Below, one piece after another: positions 12,601-24,700 of a DNA stretch of 64,000 bases; positions within the stretch are counted from its first letter, which is position 1, and the number at the start of each line of letters is the position of its first letter. The translations under genes and the position numbers were made by a program. The notes below the pieces were generated by a model. The model saw only the letters and a program-made list of their open reading frames with translations, made no database searches and was not told the origin of the DNA. This DNA comes from Mesostigma viride (taxonomy: Eukaryota; Streptophyta; Mesostigmatophyceae; Mesostigmatales; Mesostigmataceae). The DNA lies in the NCBI GenBank assembly GCA_009746045.1, contig RPFO01000156.1, positions 3,184,762 through 3,248,761 on the forward strand, in the 5' to 3' direction.

Positions 12601-15600
12601 TGGCGCCTCTAAATGTGATCCAAGCCTATCTGTGGGCTCTGGACCATGGGGCAGCCTTACTGCATCCGCTATGAGTCAGCCATGCTTTGCCCATGCAGAG
12701 AGCCACTCCCTGCTGAGACGCCATCATGCCCTAGCCATTGCCTAGCCATGATCATCTTCCACCCCATGTCCGCAACTTTGCACAGCTGCTGGAATACATG
12801 GTGGTGCAGGTGCACCTCAGTTGTGCACCCCGAGTAGGTGGCAATTTACACCCACCACCTGCAGGTTGTCGCCTAGAATGTATTAACCCTTAGTCGGGAA
12901 ACTACCCGACCTGTCGGGTAGTTTGACTAACGGTCGAATTTCGCGCCGCGCCGTGAGCGCCGCGCCACCTGTGACGGATGTCAGTGGTCCGGTGGGTCCG
13001 GGAACACTTATGGACGAGGGTGATGCATAGGTTTGGGGGTAATATTCGCCATAGCTTGGTAATTACAACGTGCATTGAGCAGGTATCACGTGACTTTGGC
13101 GGGAAATTTTCACTCGCGCGCGCGCGTAACGAGATATGGCTGCCAGCATGCCGTTCTCACGGAAATTTTGCGTGTCGAGGCTAGAAACGGTTCAGAATTT
13201 TGCTCAGAATGACTATGCGTGATTTTCGTAGGTCAGGCATGGCCAAACTTGTAGGATTGGGAAAATTCAGGTAGGAAAATACTGCCTTCTGGGTCGTCAG
13301 TGCCAGATGAGTAATCGCTTATCATATTTCCATTTTATCCTCATGGCCGGGCAGTCTGCGCAAGCCCAAGCATCCAGATTTGGTACCGGATGTCCGCTGA
13401 TGCGTTTGCTGGGAATGCGGACGCGTTTACAGGTAATATTTGAACGGAGCATCAACCTTGTAATAATAAAGGATGCATGCATGATGCGGCTATGGCGACC
13501 TATGCCTGTAAAGCAATGGTATGTGTGAGATATGAGGGTCCCGGCCAGTGAAATCCGGGCAGGACGTGAACGAGCCAGGTACGGCAACGTGTTTGCGTGT
13601 CCTTTGCAGCGGATTACGTCTCCCATGCATTATATTTGACGAGCTTTTTAGTGCACCTTTCAGCAAGCCTCCATGCCTGCTGTAAAGAGGGGTATTAGCC
13701 CTGAAAGTGACCAGTTTATGGCATTTCTTTGGAGCATATCATTTCGTTAATGCAGGTAGGCAACATGTTTGTATTCCAGCACCTTTGGCAATCTTTTATA
13801 GCTTGTTATAATGCATTCTTGTATTGCATGTCATAGATGGCTGTTTACGCGCGCGTAACCCACACACATGTATGAGCACCTTATATAGGTCTAATGGGTT
13901 ATCCGGGTGGTCTGACCCAAGGAAAGCACCATTGGACTATCCAACTAAGTTGTCCAATGTTGTTGTTGAGGTTCCATACCCTCCCTGGGAAGTTAGGTGG
14001 GGGTTCACTTTTCCTTGGGCAAAAAAGATCGTCTTTTGGCCAAGTTTGACTGGAGCTATCATCCAAATGCTTCGATAAACCTGTGGTATTATTGCATATT
14101 CTGAAAGCCCTCGAAGTGTAGATACTCCTAGCATCTTGGTTGGGGGCATTTGGAGTTGTGGCCTGTGAGTTATGATTTTTCTCATTTTCAGGGGTCTGAA
14201 AGTGCCAAAAATGGTCCTCCCGACTAAGGGTTAAAAACCATATGCCCCTTCTCAGGGATATGTGTTACATATCCTCCCCATGTGCGGAGGTATGTTCTTA
14301 ATTAGTTCAACTTCTACTTTCTAGGGATATTGAGGCCATTAATGCCAACGACTTACCAGGGTGTCCCCGGTGAACACCGCCCCAGGCTCGTTGGGCGTGC
14401 GCTTGTCTGTCACGTAGTAGCAGATGTGGCCACCCGTGTGGCTGCCCGCCGGGGACCAGCATGCGACGCAGGGTGCAAGCAATGCAAGGGTTTCCAGCGG
14501 AGCAGCGGATGGCACTTGGTGAGGACGATAACGATTTCCGAGGATGGAGTTATTGCTGATGCAGCACATGAGATATGTAATTTAAGTCCTCCATTATGCA
14601 GTATATTTTGTAAAATGAGGCAGTACAAGCGTTACCTGAGACCTTAAAAGATGTTCCTAGGGTCTTGCTCACAAGCTCGACTCTTGTTTCCCACAGATTG
14701 ATCCTTTAAAAAGCCAAAGCCAATCCCATCAGGGGGTTGATGAGCCGCATGAACTTGGCTACTAGCTAACACGTTCAACTGTCCTCACGTGTACGCACCC
14801 TCGTCATACTGGGAGCGCCATGCTCTATCTGCCTATTTCTACCCGCCCTATACCACCTGTCCACGGGGGGGACTAGGACAAGAAGGCGGCAGATATCTCT
14901 AAAGCAGAGCACCGCGGAGTGCCACGTATAGGCGATCGACACGGAAGAATACAGCTGCAGGCTAAATATAGAGTAACTCAAAGCCACAGGATGTGACTGC
15001 ACAGAGATACGAGACAACCAACATGAGGCACTTCATCAATAATTGCAGTTGTGTCCCCACTCAATACATGCGCCGCACCGGTCACGCGACTGCCGGTGTC
15101 TGCCTCACAGCGGAAGCAACGGACGTAGACCAAAATCACATTTTGGCGAGAAGGGCGAGCTTAAAATTGTCTGCTATTATGTCACATGGTGCAAAAAGTC
15201 ACTATTAATAACGGCCAACAGATGCAGGTCACTATGCTGGGTGCAAACAATTCCAATAATTATAGCTAATGCACAACTCAGCAGGACAGGATGGCCGAGC
15301 CGCTTACCATGCATGCGCACATTTCATCCCTCATCATGGTCATCATGCAGCCACACACGTTATTGTCCCCCGATGGGTCCCTGGCATGCTCAAGGATTCG
15401 TACGAGGTTTTGAAGAAATACCCACCAGGGTGTGTGGAGGCAGGTGACCTCCAGGGAGGATGCCAGGGTGAACGTGTCGCCATGCTGGACGGGCTTGGTG
15501 CAGGCAGGGACCTTGTCCAGGGTGCCGCCCACGATTGTAACACCTGGCAGGGACGCGGCCATCGTCTCGTTCCCCCCCGCGTGGTCCCTGGGTGGTTGAG

Positions 15601-18364
15601 TGGGTGGAGGCGCCGAGAGAGTTGGGACGCACCCCATTCGTGCAAAAAGGCAGAAAGGCATTAGGCTACACATTAGTCGATAATGCTCTGACACTCACGC
15701 AAGTCATTACAATCAAAATCAAATCAACAGGCCCAGCCACACCAACAAGCCCAGCCTGCACAGCCAGCCACACCAACAGGCCTGGCCACAACCATCCACA
15801 CCAACAGGCCTGGCCACACCCAGCCACACCAACAGGCCCGGCCACACCCAGGATGTCAGGTTTCTCTTCACATGATCCACAGGCAATTGTGCTGGGCGTC
15901 GCGAGGGCTACCCCTTCCATAAGGGGTGAGGGGTCATTCTGCTTAGTTCTAGTTACACGGCACCACTAGCATTATATAATGTGATGTCCAGTTGAGCTTC
16001 GCGAGGGCTACCCCTTGAGGGGGTAGGATTCCCTAGTCCCTCGTCCTAAAGGGAGCTTACCAGTGCCGGTGCGTGGTCAGGTCCTAAAGGGAGCTTACCA
16101 GTGCCGGTGCGTGGTCAGGTCCTATAGGGAACTTACCAGTGCTGGTGCGTGGTCAGGTCCTACAGGGAGCTTACCAGTGCCGGCACGTGGTCAGGTCCTA
16201 AAGGGAGCTTACCAGTGCCGGTGCGTGGTCAGGTCCTACAGGGAACTTACCAGTGCCGGTGCGTGGTCAGGTCCTAAAGGGAGCTTACCAGTGCCGGTGC
16301 GTGGTCAGGTCCTACAGGGAGCTTACCAGTGCCGGTACGTGGTCAGGTCCTACAGGGAACTTACCAGTGCCGGTACGTGGTCAGGTCCTATAGGGAACTT
16401 ACCAGTGCCGGTACGTGGTCAGGTCCTACAGGGAACTTACCAGTGCCGGTACGTGGTCAGGTCCTACAGGGAGCTTACCAGTGCCGGTACGTGGTCAGGT
16501 CCTACAGGGAGCTTACCAGTGCCGGTACGTGGTCAGGTCCTACAGGGAACTTACCAGTGCCGGTACGTGGTCAGGTCCTACAGGGAGCTTACCAGTGCCG
16601 GTGCGTGGTCAGGTCCTAAAGGGAGCTTACCAGTGCCGGTGCGTGGTCAGGTCCTACAGGGAGCTTACCAGTGCCGGTACGTGGTCAGGTCCTATAGGGA
16701 ACTTACCAGTGCCGGTGCGTGGTCAGGTCCTACAGGGAGCTTACCAGTGCCGGTGCGTGGTCAGGTCCTACAGGGAGCTTACCAGTGCCGGTGCGTGGTC
16801 AGGTCCTATAGGGAACTTACCAGTGCCGGTGCGTGGTCAGGTCCTACAGGGAGCTTACCAGTGCCGGTGCGTGGTCAGGTCCTAAAGGGAGCTTACCAGT
16901 GCCGGTGCGTGGTCAGGTCCTACAGGGAGCTTACCAGTGCCGGTGCGTAGTCAGGTCCTAAAGGGAGCTTACCAGTGCCGGTACGTGGTCAGGTCCTACA
17001 GGGAGCTTACCAGTGCCGGTGCGTGGTCAGGTCCTACAGGGAACTTACCAGTGCCGGTGCGTGGTCAGGTCCTATAGGGAACTTACCAGTGCCGGTGCGT
17101 GGTCAGGTCCTACAGGGAGCTTACCAGTGCCGGTGCGTGGTCAGGTCCTACAGGGAGCTTACCAGTGCCGGTGCGTGGTCAGGTCCTATAGGGAACTTAC
17201 CAGTGCCGGTGCGTGGTCAGGTCCTACAGGGAACTTACCAGTGCCGGTGCGTGGTCAGGTCCTACAGGGAGCTTACCAGTGCCGGTGCGTGGTCAGGTCC
17301 TACAGGGAGCTTACCAGTGCCGGTGCGTGGTCAGGTCCTATAGGGAACTTACCAGTGCCGGTGCGTGGTCAGGTCCTACAGGGAACTTACCAGTGCCGGT
17401 ACGTGGTCAGGTCCTACAGGGAGCTTACCAGTGCCGGTACGTGGTCAGGTCCTACAGGGAACTTACCAGTGCCGGTGTGTGGTCAAGACGGTCGTGATCT
17501 GCACGCCTTCTGCCTTCGCAGCACTGAGCACCTTCTCGGGCCCTGCTGGGTCAACGGCGGCCGCCTGCTTGGTGCTGTCGTCCACTACCCTGTGGAGTAG
17601 TAGGGACACACATGCGCCTGAGTGAGTGCATTCCCAGCGTAAGTTGTGAAATTTTAGGCGCAGGGAAATTTCCATGCAAAGCGTTGAGAAAAACAAGGCG
17701 CTGAGAATCGTCGTCGTCACGCCAGCTAGACGTATAGTCGGCCCGTGGTCCCGGCGTGCTGATTCGGACGTGCCTCACCTGCCGGCCATGGGTGACTATC
17801 ACACACAATATATATATATATATTGCAACGGATAGCAATCAAAGTCAGGCGAATGACCTGACAGATAACAAATATCAACATCTTGAACATACATAAAGCT
17901 ATATAACTTAGTAATTTCATCTAACAAACTACAACAAAAGAGCCCCCTCCCCAGGCATTTCTAATTCTAAGCGATTCAACTTGCATAGTGGAAATTCAGT
18001 GGAAAACACTAGTCGACGCAATACTTCCACGAAGATGACATTACTACTACATTAACCAGAGCGACAACTCTCCCCTTAACAAATAGCGAAAGAATGCGTA
18101 TATACAGGATACTGTGATGCCGACCAGTGAGCTGCAAAGTAGCAACTTATTAATTTCTTGGGTCGTTAGCAAGGTTACACTTTTTCATTACATTGTCGAG
18201 ATAGTTTCCCACACTGAGCAAACAAGTCACGTGGGGTAGAACGCTCAGTGAGGTGCTGCGAAGTATATATCATCCATAGCAATTTATCGGAATGCTACCT
18301 CGACAAGATCCACTTACAGGTAGGAAAAATTATCCTCTAGGACCGGGACAATAACAACTCTCAT
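6615..18364 (-). CDS. GLX2: Glyoxalase II (hydroxyacylglutathione hydrolase), 7 exons
   Basis: It hydrolyses S-D-lactoylglutathione to D-lactate and glutathione, the second step of methylglyoxal detoxification. The minus-strand join is 18364-18318, 17589-17467, 15587-15426, 14441-14357, 10673-10560, 8954-8778, 6683-6615; 777 nt, 258 aa plus stop, close to the 260 aa of the human cytosolic enzyme. All introns are GT-AG and phases close. The metallo-beta-lactamase metal site is complete: T53-H-R-H-W-D-H59, H112 in TPCHTGGH, D137 in FTGDT and H176 in CGHE. The glutathione-binding region reads GCGRFFEG, with Arg and Phe where the human enzyme has Lys and Tyr, followed by Y178SKKNLEFA. The C-terminus is [16 protein letters not shown]. 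The protein begins [16 protein letters not shown] with no transit-peptide-like extension, so it is probably cytosolic. Intron 2 holds a 38-bp minisatellite that amplifies the exon-2 donor; intron 4 (3.7 kb) holds a 21-bp satellite and a TTAA transposon. A LINE ends about 245 bp upstream of the start codon. Confidence 0.95.
7085..7268. repeat. Tandem repeat, about 66-bp unit, 2-3 copies (GLX2 intron 6)
   Basis: Units share GCTCATCTGACTGCTTAGTT and CGCCGACATCACTCC blocks with a few substitutions; the last copy is degenerate. It lies wholly inside the intron and does not touch an exon. Confidence 0.8.
9612..9716. repeat. Tandem duplication, about 50-bp unit (GLX2 intron 5)
   Basis: Two near-identical units contain GGCTTGTGTGTCGGATGAAA followed by GAACTAAACATGGTC. 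Purely intronic. Confidence 0.85.
10260..10575 (-). repeat. Tandem repeat (about 107 bp) spanning the GLX2 exon-5 donor
   Basis: The block GGGCATATTTGTTGACCGTT occurs three times (near 10270, 10390, 10495). The flanking block that forms the end of exon 5 and its donor (plus strand ATACCTCGTGG then GCAGTACACCAG, 10557-10580) is copied at about 10341-10370 and, degenerately, at about 10447-10470. The 5' splice site and exon terminus are therefore part of the repeat unit. Confidence 0.75.
10776..11191. repeat. 21-bp minisatellite, about 19-20 copies (GLX2 intron 4)
   Basis: The unit is GATAACGATCGAGGGTAAGT plus A, with variants GTGATTA and GAAAGTA in its second half. Each unit carries the palindrome CGATCG. 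Because 21 is a multiple of three, it generates a spurious repetitive reading frame. Confidence 0.93.
12500..14312 (+). repeat. Dispersed repeat R1, copy 2, split by a TTAA insertion
   Basis: About 12500-12882 plus 14235-14312 form one R1 copy when the intervening element (12887-14230) and one TTAA are removed. It begins near a GTGGGTTGTGGG stretch and shares GGCGCCTCTAAATG, CCAAGCCTATCTGTGGGCTC and GGACCATGGGGCAGCC with a copy at about 45165. The left boundary is approximate. Confidence 0.6.
12887..14230. mobile_element. piggyBac-like non-autonomous element, TTAA target duplication
   Basis: The 13-bp terminal inverted repeat CCCTTAGTCGGGA is perfect at both ends (12887-12899 and 14218-14230). 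TTAA flanks each side (12883-12886, 14231-14234). The R1 copy at 5291-5640 preserves the uninterrupted site, so the insertion is exact. TTAA duplication with a CCC-starting TIR is the hallmark of the piggyBac superfamily. At 1344 bp with no long reading frame it would depend on a transposase elsewhere. It sits in GLX2 intron 4. Confidence 0.85.
15736..15858. repeat. Short tandem repeat of CACACCAACAGGCC-type units (GLX2 intron 2)
   Basis: Four to five irregular copies of an approximately 27-bp unit containing CACACCAACAGGCCTGGCCA, just inside the 3' end of intron 2 as transcribed. Confidence 0.75.
16045..17484 (-). repeat. 38-bp minisatellite amplifying the GLX2 exon-2 5' splice site, about 38 copies
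   Basis: On the coding (minus) strand each unit reads CTGACCACGCACCGGCACTG followed by GTAAGCTCCCTGTAGGAC. The genuine exon-2 end is TTGACCACACACCGGCACTG with donor GTAAGTTCC at 17466, so the unit consists of the last 20 nt of the exon plus the first 18 nt of the intron. The array runs without interruption from the exon into the intron. Substitutions among units are few (A/G in CGCACC versus CGTACC; TAAA, TACA or TATA before GGGA), suggesting recent expansion or homogenisation. Nearly every unit retains a consensus GTAAG donor. Confidence 0.96.
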
Positions 18365-18608
18365 GGTGTCGATTCTTGGCGCAAGGGGCTCGTAATTCCG
18401 TCCCTTGCAAACTGGGAAGCAGGCCCTCGATTACTGGGCATACCAAGATGAGTATTGAGAGCTCTATCCTGTAAACATTGGGTGATGATAATTGTTGACG
18501 GCCTGCTACCAGCTTGCAACTTGCAACCAAAATGTTGCGTAGCGCTACTGTAGCGCATCGGCCGATCGGAATCGAGATTGCTAATTCTGATTGCTCCAGA
18601 ATTGCCAT
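18365..18608 (-). promoter_or_regulatory. GLX2 upstream region, abutted by a LINE 3' end
   Basis: Only about 245 bp separate the GLX2 start codon from the LINE target-site copy at 18609-18621. The promoter and 5' UTR are assumed to lie here or in the LINE. I see no clear TATA box. Confidence 0.35.
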
Positions 18609-18701
18609 CGCCAACATTTTCCAGGTAAATAGGTGTACGTTTATTCCAAATATAGCCAGTAGGTAATCCCTGCTAAGCCTAGGGTATCAAGATGTCAGTG
18701 G

Positions 18702-21700
18702 CTAAAACGGAGCCTTACTAGACCACGGAAGCCACTGGACTTCTAATGGGTTGTCATTGGGCATGTGGGTAAAGATCCTGTTTTTGCCCATGAGGTCATG
18801 AAAGATCTCAAGTGGGCTGGGCTTATCCTGGTCCGCGCCAGGGTCCCAGATTTTGTTTTGTTCATTTGCAACCATCCAGTAGCGTCGCATGCCGGAGTTC
18901 CATAGGTAAATGAAGCGTGAGAGAACCCCAGCTTTGTCGAAAACTGTGCGCCTATTGAACACCACATCGTTTCGCACCGTCCAGATTGTATATAACATGC
19001 ATGTGCGGAGCCATATCCACGCTTGTTGTGAAAAGGTGAGCTCAAGGCCAGGGGTGCCAGTGATGCCAAAGATAATTGAGCGGGTAGACACCGGTATGAT
19101 AGGCTCAGACGTCCAGGCTGCCCATAAACCAATCAACCAGGTCCAAACTCCCTGGAGGTTACACCATAAAAATCGGTGTTCCACAGTTTCAGTGGGGTTG
19201 GTACATAAACATGTAGCAGGGTGTTGAAATCGCCGGTGGAGGATCTCCCCGACCCCGATGGACCGGTGCATCAAGAGGTGTTGTACGTCGGTCGCGCGGC
19301 GATCAATCAGCGGGTGGTCAACGGCGAGGGTGATGTTGCGGACCCAGGTGTGGCCAGGCCACTCAAAAGCGCCCCAGCGTGTCCGTCCGGGGTGGAATTG
19401 ATGGTTTTTATGCAAGAGCATTGTGTAGCCCCACTCTGCCGTGTACTCGTAAAGGCCTTTTACAGTTCTGCTGTCACCCTGATTTAGCACCCAGCCAAAT
19501 TCCACTGGATCCAATGACAACATGTCCAGGCGGGTTGATCCCACATGTAGCCAAATAATAGCAGCGTCTGGAAGGTTGGGGTTGGGTTGGTATACACATG
19601 ATTGTTCAAGGGACCAAGGTACAACCCGAATCCGGTGGCATAGCTGGGTGGGGAGGAACACCACTGCAGTTGTAAGTTGAGCCAGACTGCCATTGTGGCC
19701 GCTCAGCGGCGCCAGTAGTTGAACGTGCAGGGTTCCAAGGGGGAGTTCTGCGATCACCTTCCCCGAGCATGTTGCGGTCGTGCTGTATGGACAAAAGCAG
19801 CACCATTCACCAGCTTTATAGGGGGCACGGGGAGAAGTCATGAGTGTGTGCCAGCGGGGGGGTATGGCTTGTACTAGCGCGGCCCAGGCAGCATAAGTAG
19901 GCATATTGGGGACCCAGGCAGCCAGTTCGTTATATGTTAACACGTCCCCTGTAGAAACTCAGTCCTAAAAATAGGACTGAGTATACCATCTTTGAGATCA
20001 TGTGGCGGTAAGGGTAGGGGGGTACCCCATATATTTGATATGCATCATAGCACTCAATATCATGCTAATGCTTGGGTATGTGCTTAAAAAATCATATGTT
20101 GACCAAATCATGTAAAATTATACATGACTCTCAACCCTTACTCGCGATTTTGGAATTTTCTGTGGAAGCACGAGTGTGTAAAATCCAATAAAATCCATAT
20201 TCACTATTAAAAATCATAGGCGTGTAGATATTAGAGTTCTTGAACTGTGGAAAAAAACTGGACTCAATTCGGCCACTGGCACTGCCTGAAACATGCAAAA
20301 CACTGCCAGTCCTATAAATAGGACTGGGCCTTGGTAACAAAATGCTAGCATGGGAGTGCGGTCGTACTACACACCACCGTGGCCACCAACCATGCCAATC
20401 AACTCATTTCCCTTCCAGCATAATAGGACAACATGCTTGCATCATCATATTGCAGTTATATTATACCTTATAATGTGTGAGAGCCTATGCAAGCACGTAG
20501 GGAATGGGTTTGGATACCTACCCACGAAAGGTTTTTTTGTGTGTGTTAACCACCAATGTATTGGGCAGGTTAAGCATATTTCAAGTGTCTCTAACAAGAA
20601 TGGACATGGATGAAACTGTTTTGCCTTGCCATGGCATGGCCAACATACTTGCTGGCACATGATGACAGTGGTTTACCACCAAGATCTTTCACTCACCCAT
20701 ATAAGCTTGAAAGCACCCTTGACGAGGCCCATGGCCACACAATTATGCAGTATGAACGTAGCAAAAGAACAACTAACATCTATGAAGGTGTTTAAACCCA
20801 TACAGCGCCTAAAAACCTGCACAACTACACCAGGGCAAGGCAAATGCCTGGCAACATCATCTAAAAAGGGGGTTTTGGAGAGGGGCAGGCAACGGTCAAG
20901 AAAGAGCATCAAGACTCGAAACTGGCAACACCTCGCAAGCTTAAACTCATGTAAGAACATCAAGAAATGATGAGACAACGATATTCCGGCTTTACCTTGC
21001 ATGGCTGGCGTTACCTTGGCCCAGGCGGTGCCCGCAAAAGTGGAACTTTGAGGCACACACACCATGAAGTGACAGAGTGGTCGAAATCATCAAATCTATA
21101 CTGCCACTAAGTCAATTCTATGACCATGCATGATAACAAGTAGAAAGAAACCTATAAACCCTTTGACTTGCGCCGGAAAGCAGTTGTAGTAATCAATTCC
21201 GTCGGCCTGCCTGATCGCAGCTTTTTCCAGCAAGAACGGTGCCGACACCTAGTAAATCGCATTTCCGCGAGCTGAAAATTGACTTGTATCATCTCTATGA
21301 TATATAAAAACTATTTCCTGAGTTTGGCCAGCTATATCGTCGGAAAACGTAAACTGCATGCATGGGCGCAAGCCGCCATGGCTAGGTCGTGCATTTCCGG
21401 AACGCACGTTTCATGTGGAAAAGTACCCTTACCACCTGTTCTTTGACCGTACATTTAGCCGCTCATACCAAATCCAAAAAAATCGCAAAAATATGTCCAA
21501 GAAAGATCTTTTCACGTAGTATTTGAATAAATTTTGAGGGAATTTTTTTGACAAACCTTCCGATCGGGGCAAATTTTCTACGAAACCCCAAATCTCAGTC
21601 CTAAATTTAGGACTGAGTTGAACTCAGTCCTAAAAATAGGTGTGGCTACAGACGACGTGTTAAGAGGCGGTAGCAGTCACCGTGGAGAATATACAGGTGG

Positions 21701-24700
21701 AGAATAGTGGTTACAGGGTGGGGGGATGTTATGAAGCCTTCATAGGGGTTAGGGCCACTTAAGCATCCAAAGGGGCGATTAAGGGGGTTGAGGTATATAT
21801 CATTAAAGAATAGGGGTTGGCGTGCAACTTCCTCACGTAGTGTGGGGAATAGTAGGCGGTCGGGTTTAAGTGCCATAAAGCCTTGCCATATACGAGCCCA
21901 GTACCAAGGAAGACCTCTGGTGAGCTTCGGGGAGGGGAGGCGAGCAGTAAGCAGTGCGGCTCCAGAGTGCCAGGAAATACCATTGGAGTGATGAGTAAGA
22001 CGTGAGAGGGTTACACGTGCCAGAAGACATCCAGGGTGGGTGTTGACACCAATGTGGGCAGAGATAACTTGTTTGGCATACACAGACCATAAACGCCATT
22101 GCATATTGTGTAAGCCTAGTCCTCCAAGAGGCCACGGCATAAAAGACATTGACTCTCTGATCCATCCGTGTACCTGGCGGCTGAGATCGCTCGATTTTTT
22201 CCAAACAAAGTTATGCCCCAGTCGTTGAATAAGAGACACGGTGTGTTCATCCGGTGGGTGGGCCTGACCGAAGTACAGCAGCTTGGAGAACAGCAGCTGG
22301 TTCGTAACGAGGACCTTGCCCCGGAGGCTGAGGCGGTGTACGCCAGCCCAGCGGTTGGCCACCTGTTGTACACCAGTAAGTTTGCCCAGTTGTTGTGATT
22401 CGTCGTATAAAAAGGTTTTGACTTCCAATAACCTCCCTTCGGCTGTCCGACCGATAGGGCAGTTATGCAAAAGGTGGTATCCTCCTGGCGGGACCCATGT
22501 CACCGCCAGGTTAGTAGGTTGGAGAGTCGGGTTGGTTGTTCTGCCAATATGCAAGCCCGTGGACTTTTGCACGTTGCAGCGTTGTTGGGAGGCGGTACAG
22601 TATGTAGATATGTTCTCAAGCACAGCATCAACATCACGCAGGGAGGTGCAAATGTTAGTAGTGTCATCGGCGTAAGCAGTTTGAAACAGACCACGTGTGT
22701 GGTGAGGGAGGGGGTAGCCTTGAATACGGCTGTCCTGTTGATGAAGAAAGAAGAGGCCAGCGTGAGCGAGCAGAAAGAGAAGGGGAGAGAGACAGTCGCC
22801 TTGTGGGAGAGAGCGTGTGCTATGGCCTATTTGGGATTTATGTCCATTAATTAGTAGGTGCCAAGTGAGGGATTTGATCATGCCTAGACTGACCTTAATA
22901 AGTTTAGGTCCAAATCCAAGCCCGTGTAGTATAGCCTCGAGGTATTTCCAACATATGCGGTCGAATGCCTTTTCAAAATCCCAAAATAAAATAAGACCTA
23001 TAATATTGTTGCGCCATGCGTCATCAACAATGTCCATGATCATGGTGATGCTGTCGCTGATGTGTAGGTTGGACCTGAATCCAACTTGTTCCGGGCCGAT
23101 CAGATTATCTAGTACACTGTAGAAACGGCGTTGCAAGAGTTTGCTGGCTAGTTTGTAAGGGACTGTGAGCATGCGAATGGGTCTATAATTTTTCCAACTT
23201 GTTTTATCCCCTTTTTTGTGTAAGAGGATGAGGATTGTTTCCGACCACTGGCCCACAACAGTTTCGGTGTTCCAGATTTCCAGGATGCATTGGTATAGAT
23301 CCCTGCCTATGAGGGGCCAGAACGTTTTAAAAAACTCTACTGGAAGGCCATCTGCACCAGGTGCGCTACCGGTTTTGAGATGTTGGAGTGCTAGAGATGT
23401 TTCTTCCATAGTGGGGCTGGCGTCTAGTAGAGCTTGTTGTGACGGAGAGAGGCGGTGGGGAATTGCATCGAGGATTTTTTGTGTGGCTGTATTTGCAGAG
23501 GGGTCGGGTTCTGTCCGGAACAGGGTGGAGAAAAAAGCATGTCCAGATTGTAGGATGTCTTGGGGGGTGGTATGGGTGCCAGTCTCGTCTGTAATTTCTG
23601 TGATGGTGGTTTGTGAGCGCGGGGGTGGGATAAATGCAAAGAATTCCTTATTCATTCGTTCACCCTTGACATGCCACCATGTATTTTCCACATCTAGGGC
23701 TTCTGCGTGGCGTTCAAGGCGTAGCTTATCCATCTCAGTCTGGCACAGTTGCAGTCGTGTTAACTCGTGCGGGGCTAGGCGGGGTTTGGATTGCAACATA
23801 GTAATAACGCGTTTGTAGTAATTGTAGTCTTTGCCTTTTATGCGGCGTTGTTCTAGATCGTAGGCCTTAGAGGAGTCAAGGATGTGCGAGAGGCATGCTT
23901 GCATCCAGAGAGTAGTGCTTGGGTATTCTACTTGCTTGGTTTTCCAGTCCCGCCATTGTTCTCGGACTAGGGGCGAAAGGCGGGGTCAGCCAGCAGCTTT
24001 TTATTGAGGCGAGGGACGCCTGGTCCTCTGGGGGGGCTGGAGTGATACACCATGGTGAGAAGGCAGGGGTAGTGATCAGAAAAAACTGTGGAGCGTATGA
24101 CCTCTGCGTGACAAATGAGGGATGCCCAAAAAGGTGACATAAATATGTAGTCTAGACGGCTAGTGATGCGGGTGCCCTGACGAGTGGACTCTCGAGTATG
24201 CAGATGGTCGCGAGGTTTGATAACATCCTGTAGTGAGAGGCGTGTGAGGTGGTTGGCTAACGAGGTCGTCTCAAGCCCAAGGCCATGGTCTAGGTCAACA
24301 TTAAAGTCACCCATTAGTATGACCTCATGAGATTGGTCCAGGAGGGGGGCAACCATAGCAAACAAATCATCAAAAAATTTTATACGGTCAGAGTGTTCGT
24401 TGGGGGCATATACCGATATAATATAGCCAGTCTTACCGCCCCAGGAGATGCATTGCCGGGTCCAGCGACCCTGCCATGTGTTGGGAGCAGTATCTGTGTG
24501 CTGGGCCCATGGGTGCAGTTGAACATGAGGGTGTGGCGGACGTCGATATTGTAGCAATGCAGTGCCTCCACTAGTCCCCCGTGCCCATGCCCATCTGCGT
24601 TCCATGTCTGGGGTGCGTCTTGTAAAGGATTGTAGCGCTTTGGCGTCTATTCCAGGAAATTTATGTTCTTGTAGGCCTACCCAGATTTCATGAGATGGGC

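Noticed and set aside
16063-17600. Repetitive 38-bp-derived proteins on the plus strand; also possible CRISPR array
   Set aside because: The units are contiguous without spacers and lie in a eukaryotic intron; the plus-strand frames simply cycle with the 38-bp period.
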